This document shows, one piece after another, positions 51,694 to 56,605 of a DNA stretch of 56,605 nucleotides. Below the pieces are notes generated by a model. The model worked only from the letters and a program-made list of their open reading frames with translations, did no database searches and was not told the origin of the DNA. Origin of the DNA: Planctomycetaceae bacterium (GTDB taxonomy: Bacteria; Planctomycetota; Planctomycetia; Planctomycetales; Planctomycetaceae); assembly GCA_947476295.1 (NCBI GenBank), contig CANJQC010000016.1, positions 1 to 56,605 of the forward strand, in the 5' to 3' direction. Position 1 is the first letter of the stretch. Every line of letters begins with the position of its first letter. The translations under genes were made by a program, and so were the position numbers.

Positions 51694-51984
51694 GAAATAA
51701 AAGTCGCGGTTCGCTCCACAAATTCCGAAGGGCGTTTTGTCCCGGGAGCAAACTAACGGCGAAAGGAATTCTGACGGAAAAATCCTTAAAAAAAATCTAA
51801 ATAATCACCTTTCGGATTTAATATCCTATTCAGAGAGACTAAAATCATCGGTACACTGAGCGGATGTCCTATCCGCTATGCTCTTTGTTACGTCGTTGTT
51901 CTTGTGTATGGTCAAGGGGCCACGCTGTGTGTCCTCCAGTAACATTTTTCTGTGTTGTGTAGTTTTGACAAAAGGGGTTTTGCT
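51694..51984. other. AT-rich intergenic region upstream of the DUF1559 gene
   Basis: The stretch is clearly richer in A+T than its neighbours (for example CTTAAAAAAAATCTAAATAA near 51784). AAATCC and GGATTT could pair as a weak hairpin. It probably holds the DUF1559 promoter. Confidence 0.4.
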
Positions 51985-53175
51985 ATGCTTTCGTTCAATT
52001 CGAATTCTCGTGCTCGGCAACGGGGGTTCACACTGATTGAATTGCTGGTGGTGATCGCCATCATCGCGGTTCTTATTTCATTGCTGCTGCCAGCCGTGCA
52101 GCAGGCCCGTGAGGCAGCTCGCCGCACGCAATGCAAGAACAATATGAAGCAGATTGGTCTGGCGCTGCACAACTATCACGATACGTTCTTGGTATTCCCG
52201 CCCGCGCAGATCGTGGACTCTGTGGCTGCGGGTGCTAATGCTGTTGCCGGCAACGACGGCACCACCGGTGCTGTTGGTAAATACAACACATGTGCACCGC
52301 TCTCCGGCGCATCGAGCGACCCGACATTTAACCGTATGCCATGGTCGATTTCCATCCTGCCCTACATGGAGCAGGCCGCTAGGTATCAGCAATTCGTTTC
52401 TACTCTGCCCTTTCAGTGTTGGGAAAGTCATACAACTCCGGCGTCTATCAATTACGCTTTTCAGTCAGCTGATTCGCCAGCAGGTTACCGTTGTCCTTCC
52501 AGTCCAGTCGTTAATTCAGATAAATACACATTGAATTACATTGCATGCACTGGCGGTGGCGGTCCTGCCTTCAGAATCGATCCGACGACTTATCTCCTTA
52601 GTGTTGATGGTACGACTCCTGAGAACGCGCCGACCGATAACCAGCCAAACTCAGATAATCCGCTGGCACCATGTATGAATGCGTCGCCGACTCAAACTGT
52701 TCCGTTCTACGGGATCAATGCGAACTATCGGCCACTATTCAATAATGGGATCATGTTCCTGAATTCATCAGTGCCTATCGCTGCTATTCAGGATGGAACA
52801 ACAAATTCTGTACTTGTTGGAGAGACGATGTATGTCACTTTGCGTCGAAGCTATATCGGTGCAAATATCACATGGGCAGGCGCTGCACGAACTCGTAATT
52901 CGATTAACTCTCTGGCCGTAATTGCAAACAGCGCAGCAATATTCTGTGGGATGAACAAGCCTCTCGTTGAGTACGATTTTCCAACTGCGAAGAAGCGTTC
53001 GGGTGCCGCAAACGGGCACAGCATGATTCAGCTCGGGTTCAGCAGCTGGCATCCAGGTGGTGGACATGTTGTGTTGGGCGACGGCAGTGTCCGGTTTATC
53101 TCTGAGAACGCGGACCTTCTGACACAGCAGAAATTGGGAAGCATTCGAGACGGTCAAAACATCGGCGAGTTCTGA
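51985..53175 (+). CDS. DUF1559 pilin-like protein with prepilin leader
   Basis: The 396-residue protein has a type IV prepilin leader [20 protein letters not shown]: cleavage follows Gly14, and Glu19 is at +5 of the mature protein. The following [20 protein letters not shown] and the end block [18 protein letters not shown] are DUF1559 hallmarks. Planctomycetes encode dozens of these pseudopilin-like proteins, of uncertain role (surface or secretion-related). ATG 51985 follows AAAGGGGT. A strong intrinsic terminator follows the stop. Confidence 0.95.
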   Translation: MLSFNSNSRARQRGFTLIELLVVIAIIAVLISLLLPAVQQAREAARRTQCKNNMKQIGLALHNYHDTFLVFPPAQIVDSVAAGANAVAGNDGTTGAVGKYNTCAPLSGASSDPTFNRMPWSISILPYMEQAARYQQFVSTLPFQCWESHTTPASINYAFQSADSPAGYRCPSSPVVNSDKYTLNYIACTGGGGPAFRIDPTTYLLSVDGTTPENAPTDNQPNSDNPLAPCMNASPTQTVPFYGINANYRPLFNNGIMFLNSSVPIAAIQDGTTNSVLVGETMYVTLRRSYIGANITWAGAARTRNSINSLAVIANSAAIFCGMNKPLVEYDFPTAKKRSGAANGHSMIQLGFSSWHPGGGHVVLGDGSVRFISENADLLTQQKLGSIRDGQNIGEF

Positions 53176-53205
53176 TAGAACTTCCTGAACAGTGATTGAG
53201 TTTTG

Positions 53206-53241
53206 CCACGACAGCCCATCCATGGCTGTCGTGGTTTTTTT
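53206..53241 (+). terminator. rho-independent terminator after the DUF1559 gene
   Basis: CCACGACAGCC, CATCCAT and GGCTGTCGTGG form a perfect 11-bp stem with a 7-base loop, followed by seven T. Confidence 0.9.
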
Positions 53242-53428
53242 GTCCCCGGTTCATTGCTGATACATTGGAGTCTTTGGTTTGTTATTTCAAAAACAGCTCT
53301 GCGTCATTGCCTGTTCGCGTTTAAATGTGTAAGTTGTTTTTTGGATTCTGTTCGTCGGATCGGCTTGTTTCTCGCGGCATGGACGGAATTGCTGAGGCGG
53401 GAAGCGTTATCAAGTGCGGGAGTTTCAC

Positions 53429-53905
53429 ATGAGGTTTTCTAAGTCTATGGTCCAGTCAATATTCAGCGGTGTTGTTGGTCGACGAGTGATTACAGCGACT
53501 GCTCTCTATTTGGCAGTTTTCGCGGTGTCCGGATGTGGCGGGTCGGATGGTAAACCGAGTAAACCACGGGCGACTGCTTCAGGAAAGGCGACGTTTGACG
53601 GCAAGCCGATCCCGGCAGGCTTCGTGACATTCATTCACAAGGAATCCGGGACGTCCGCGAATTGCCCAATTTCTGAGGGTGAATACGAGAGTGTAAGCGG
53701 TGAGGGTCCATTGATCGGCGATAACGCGGTGACGGTATCTGCACTGGATAAAGTGGATGGCCAGCCGCTCTTTGGCGGCGGAAAACCGATGGACGTAAAG
53801 GTGGAAGCGTCCGGCTACACCGGTGACGTAACTTTGACTGCCGAAGATGTTAAGCCTGTGGCAGCCATAGAGGTCGATGATGAATTGCAACAAGCTACCA
53901 AGTAA
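53429..53905 (+). CDS. lipoprotein with carboxypeptidase-regulatory-like fold
   Basis: The 158-residue protein has a hydrophobic N-terminus with lipobox AVSGC (Cys36). The mature domain, TASGKATFDGKPIPAGFVTF..., is the short beta-sandwich often seen in planctomycete lipoproteins next to DUF1559 genes. ATG 53429 follows GCGGGAG. It lies about 190 bp beyond the DUF1559 terminator, so it may have its own promoter. The function is unknown. Confidence 0.85.
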   Translation: MRFSKSMVQSIFSGVVGRRVITATALYLAVFAVSGCGGSDGKPSKPRATASGKATFDGKPIPAGFVTFIHKESGTSANCPISEGEYESVSGEGPLIGDNAVTVSALDKVDGQPLFGGGKPMDVKVEASGYTGDVTLTAEDVKPVAAIEVDDELQQATK

Positions 53906-53946
53906 AATTGGTTGTAGTTTTTCGATTCAGGGGAAGGTGGTTTCCT

Positions 53947-54891
53947 GTGCGGATTTTGAAGTTCATCGCAATGCAAGTGTCTGCTTCGAATTGGAAGGAA
54001 TTGTGCCGCGTTCCGGCTGCGTCATTTCTTCAGGCGATTCTGGTCATGAGCGTATTTCTTCCGTGTACCTTGGCGGAGGACAAGCAGGACCATGGCGTTA
54101 TAGAAAACTCCGTCGGAATGCGGATGGTTATGATTCCCCCTGGTAAGTTCGATATGGGTGCCCCAGTGACCGAAGTGGGCTCGCGGATTGATGAACAGCC
54201 CGTGCATACAGTGGAAATCACGACCCCGTTTTATCTGGGTGTTTACGAGGTAACTCAGGCTGCCTATGAAAAGGTGGTTGGCGTCAATCCGAGCTACTTT
54301 AGTCGCACCGGTGCAGGTCAGCTGAAGGTCGAGAAGCTGGATGCCGCTAGGTTACCCGTCGAGCAGGTTTCGTGGGATGACTGTATGGCCTTCTGCGAGA
54401 AACTTTCTGCATTGCCGGAGGAAAAGGCTGCGGGACGAGTTTATCGGCTGCCGACCGAGGCGGAGTGGCAGTACAGTTGCCGTGCCGGTTCAACTGGCCC
54501 ATTTTCCACCGGTGCATCTCTTGGCGGCAACGACGCCAATTTCAACGGGAATTTCCCGTATGGTGATGCACCTCGCGGAGTGTTCTTGGGACGAACATCC
54601 ACTGTCGGTTCGTATAAGCCAAATACGTTTGGGCTCTACGATATGCACGGCAACGTGGCGGAGCTGACGGCAGATCGGTACGGTCGGCATTACTACAAGG
54701 ATTCACCCTCCGCTGATCCGAAGGGCCCGGAAGCCGGAAACGACCGTGTTGTCCTAGGTGGAAGCTGGGGCACTGATGCGGCCAGATGTCGTTCCGCGTT
54801 TCGTCGCAGCAATGCGACTTCCGGGAAAGCATATTACTTCGGATTTCGAGTCGCCTGCGATGTTGCTGTCGCGGCCGCCGCTGGCAATTGA
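53947..54891 (+). CDS. exported FGE-sulfatase (SUMF1) domain protein
   Basis: The protein (314 residues from GTG 53947; ATG 53971 is an alternative) has a leader (LQAILVMSVFLPCTLA), then a formylglycine-generating-enzyme-type domain. It has MVMIPPGKFDMGAPV, VHTVEITTPFYLGVYEVTQA, LPVEQVSWDDCMAFC, YRLPTEAEWQYSCRAGST and YDMHGNVAEL, then VVLGGSWGTDAARCRSAFRR. The catalytic Cys pair of true FGE, near the C-terminus, is not evident, so it is probably a ligand-binding C-type-lectin-like relative. It lies about 40 bp after the lipoprotein gene. Confidence 0.9.
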   Translation: MRILKFIAMQVSASNWKELCRVPAASFLQAILVMSVFLPCTLAEDKQDHGVIENSVGMRMVMIPPGKFDMGAPVTEVGSRIDEQPVHTVEITTPFYLGVYEVTQAAYEKVVGVNPSYFSRTGAGQLKVEKLDAARLPVEQVSWDDCMAFCEKLSALPEEKAAGRVYRLPTEAEWQYSCRAGSTGPFSTGASLGGNDANFNGNFPYGDAPRGVFLGRTSTVGSYKPNTFGLYDMHGNVAELTADRYGRHYYKDSPSADPKGPEAGNDRVVLGGSWGTDAARCRSAFRRSNATSGKAYYFGFRVACDVAVAAAAGN

Positions 54892-54897
54892 AGTTAA

Positions 54898-55404
54898 ATG
54901 GATTGTTCCGAGGAAACAGATTCAAAAGATTTGGGTGCGATATCCACGGAACCGGTAGGTGATGCTCGTGCGCAGCAGCTCACAAAACTGGTCGAACGCA
55001 GTCAGAAGCTCATGTCACATGCGTGGATGATTCGGACGTTCGTCAAGCATTCGGACGAAGTTGATGACTTCCCCGAACTGAATGAAATGGCGCGGACGAT
55101 TTTTGATGTGTTCCGAGCAGTTGAGACGCAGGTTCGCGATCCGGCCAGTTACTTCAGGACGGTTCGCAAGAAACTCGGTAAACTCAAGGCGGCGGCGGAA
55201 CAATTCGCGAAAGATGCGTGGCGCGCTTCGACGCACACAAATTTCCAGCAGGCTGTGATCGCGTCAAGGTTTTTGGGCGAACAGTTATCCGAAGTTCTGG
55301 AGGAAGCAGAATCTCTGTTGCCTCGGCCAATCGCGCCGCCTGGAATGACTTTGCCACGATCGCCAGGAACGCCTCGCACTGATAATCAGGGAAGAACAGA
55401 GTGA
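54898..55404 (+). CDS. helical hypothetical protein
   Basis: The 168-residue protein is largely helical and charged (QQLTKLVERSQKLMSHAW, VRKKLGKLKAAAEQFAKD, EVLEEAESLLPRP) and ends in a Pro-rich disordered tail (APPGMTLPRSPGTPRTD). I recognise no domain or signal peptide. It begins 6 bp after the FGE-type gene and its stop overlaps the ydcF-like GTG start (GTGA), so it is translationally coupled to that membrane gene. Confidence 0.75.
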   Translation: MDCSEETDSKDLGAISTEPVGDARAQQLTKLVERSQKLMSHAWMIRTFVKHSDEVDDFPELNEMARTIFDVFRAVETQVRDPASYFRTVRKKLGKLKAAAEQFAKDAWRASTHTNFQQAVIASRFLGEQLSEVLEEAESLLPRPIAPPGMTLPRSPGTPRTDNQGRTE

Positions 55405-56453
55405 AACCCGCCGCACCGCCACCTCGGTACGCAACGCAGGGCGACGCAGTTCAAAATGCCCCCGGCTGGACCAGTGTTTCACGGGGAGCGGCACTCGGCA
55501 TTGCCCTCATCACGACATTCAACCTGCTGGAAGTTTTTGTCTATAGGACCAGTGCCGTGAATAACTGGCTATGCAACTTCCGGATGATCACTCAGCCGCT
55601 CTGCATTGCCATCCTCGCGATGCTGTCGACGGCGTTGTTGATGTATTCAATGAAACCTGTATTGCCAGGTGTGGTCTGGATGGCCACCATTGGCCTTGTC
55701 ACAATTGTGGTCGTATTTGCCGGCTGGGAATTGTGGGAGATCACGCAGCGTGTTCCGGAGAATTTGCGGCAGACGGCAATGAGTCGACCGTTGGGGGTTT
55801 CAATGTTACTTGCCGTCGCTGGTATGGGAATTCTTATCGGCGATTCGCCTGAGTCGTATGGAAAGGCATCGCTCCTGACCATCGCAGGAAGCAGCGTCCT
55901 GACGGTGCTGGGTTTCGTCGTCGTCACTCTGCAATCAGGTTCCATTGGTGACACCCTTCCTGCCGATGCGGCACCAGCTATTCTGGTTCTGGGATGCACC
56001 GTAGAGAGTGATGGCACACCATCCGAAGCGCTGACTGACCGTATGACGACCGGAAGCAAGTTGCATCTCGACGGGCATGGAAAGCTGCTCATTCTTTCCG
56101 GTGGCCCTGACGAAGGTCCTGTCACTGAATCACAGGCGATGCAGAAACTGGCGCTTGAGGCCGGTGTGCCAGAGACAGCATTGCTGCTGGATTCTGCCGG
56201 CGTCAATGCAGCAAATTCGCTCCGATTTGTTGCCGCGCTGCCAGAGCTTCAGGACGATCGACGCATCATCGTCGTGAGTCACTGGTATCAATTGGCACGA
56301 ATTCGAATGCTTGGTCGCCATGCGGGACTGCAGGTGATCGCAATCCCGGCAGAACAACAGCACGCCCTGTTCAATCAAAATCGGATCTATGCGCAGGAAG
56401 TGACAGCTTTCCTGAAAACCAGCTGCGAACCTGCAGGAAAGCTGATGCAGTGA
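55401..56453 (+). CDS. YdcF-like DUF218 membrane protein
   Basis: The 350-residue protein starts at GTG 55401 and has about five hydrophobic segments in its first half (for example 29-46, 63-84, 88-108, 135-152, 158-180) and a C-terminal DUF218 domain: AILVLGCTVESDGTPSEALTDR, LLILSGGPDEGPVTESQAM and RIIVVSHWYQLARIRMLG. DUF218 proteins such as SanA and YdcF bind nucleotides or act near cell-wall metabolism; the reaction is uncertain. The overlap with the previous gene indicates one transcript. It is the last gene in the window. Confidence 0.85.
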   Translation: MKPAAPPPRYATQGDAVQNAPGWTSVSRGAALGIALITTFNLLEVFVYRTSAVNNWLCNFRMITQPLCIAILAMLSTALLMYSMKPVLPGVVWMATIGLVTIVVVFAGWELWEITQRVPENLRQTAMSRPLGVSMLLAVAGMGILIGDSPESYGKASLLTIAGSSVLTVLGFVVVTLQSGSIGDTLPADAAPAILVLGCTVESDGTPSEALTDRMTTGSKLHLDGHGKLLILSGGPDEGPVTESQAMQKLALEAGVPETALLLDSAGVNAANSLRFVAALPELQDDRRIIVVSHWYQLARIRMLGRHAGLQVIAIPAEQQHALFNQNRIYAQEVTAFLKTSCEPAGKLMQ

Positions 56454-56527
56454 CTGAAATTGCTGACACTAACGTTTTCTATGTGTGAGTGCTTTCGCCC
56501 AACCAATTTGCGTGGAAAAAAGATGTG

Positions 56528-56591
56528 GAACACTAATCTGCACTAATCTTCGCTAATCCGGATTAGTGAAGATCAGCGCAGATTAGTGTTC
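56528..56591. repeat. 64-bp near-perfect palindrome GAACACTAATCTGC...
   Basis: Two 32-bp arms differ at only 3 positions, meeting at TCCGGA. The arms are built of CTAATC(T/C) units (GAACACTAATCTGC, then C/G-CT-AATCTTCNCTAATCC). It lies about 75 bp after the ydcF stop. It could be a terminator or a dispersed repeat of the GATTAGTGAAGATTAG kind. Confidence 0.8.
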
Positions 56592-56605
56592 TAAATTCCT
56601 GAATA

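Noticed and set aside
51964-51969. TTGACA as a -35 box for the DUF1559 gene
   Set aside because: It is only about 16 bp before the ATG, leaving no room for a -10 element and leader. AAAGGGGT after it is the ribosome site.
53947-54891. True sulfatase-activating formylglycine enzyme
   Set aside because: The catalytic Cys pair near the C-terminus is not seen, and no classical sulfatase is adjacent, so only a domain-level name is given.

Overview
The window looks like chromosomal DNA of a planctomycete (Planctomycetota, probably order Planctomycetales). The call rests on family content: two intact DUF1501 proteins plus a remnant of a third, a DUF1559 pilin-like protein with a prepilin leader, a PKN-type Ser/Thr kinase, FHA proteins, a MfnF-like gene of the C1/methanofuran pathway, many secreted proteins with Sec or Tat leaders, and loose gene packing with short operons on both strands. 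There is no rRNA, tRNA, CRISPR array, prophage or intact IS element. Mobile DNA is limited to a truncated RayT-type transposase, several palindromic repeat families and a decayed S23/four-helix-bundle cassette.

Layout. 1-4.2 kb: tail of an unknown gene, truncated RayT, comM/yifB, a conserved-looking gene broken by two in-frame stops, and a small membrane protein. 4.4-10.1 kb: S46 dipeptidyl peptidase, MazG-like NTPase, a Gly/Cys-rich lipoprotein and typA. 10.1-11.9 kb: a minus-strand trio of membrane-anchored, mostly coiled-coil proteins. 12.3-20.1 kb: glgX, an RluA-type pseudouridine synthase, a DUF1501 protein, and an acyl-activating enzyme plus aldehyde dehydrogenase pair whose sizes match LuxE and LuxC. 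20.1-28.5 kb, minus strand: an ornithine carbamoyltransferase-like gene with an ABC permease and ATPase, cysK, a Tat-leader protein with a creatininase-family amidohydrolase, and a nitrilase. 28.7-35.1 kb: a small lipoprotein, a halogenase-like flavoprotein, DUF1501, a TIM-barrel isomerase, a DJ-1/PfpI protein and a secreted alpha/beta hydrolase. 35.4-49.2 kb: Ser/Thr kinase, MfnF-like protein, FHA-GAF protein, DinG-like helicase, a citrate synthase homologue without the histidine-bearing active-site motif, panB, an FHA protein, a LipB-like protein, lipA and tsaB. 49.4-56.5 kb: PQQ-type and NHL beta-propellers, then DUF1559, lipoprotein, FGE-sulfatase-domain protein, a helical protein and YdcF.

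Three themes stand out. First, several enzymes keep the family fold but have lost or changed active-site residues: the citrate synthase homologue, the LipB-like protein (Lys and Cys both absent) beside an intact lipA, DinG with one iron-sulfur Cys changed to Ser, and the carbamoyltransferase with the HCLP cysteine changed to Asp. Second, short palindromic repeats of at least five families sit at gene 3' ends, and in four cases the repeat supplies the stop codon. Third, decayed gene fragments (DUF1501 tail, SGNH-hydrolase head, nitrilase tail, S23 tail, two-stop gene) lie between intact genes, which points to ongoing gene loss and duplication. No complete new defence or biosynthetic system was recognised. 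The best candidates for new biology are the acyl ligase/aldehyde dehydrogenase pair, the inactive-looking paralogues, and the three-gene coiled-coil membrane operon.
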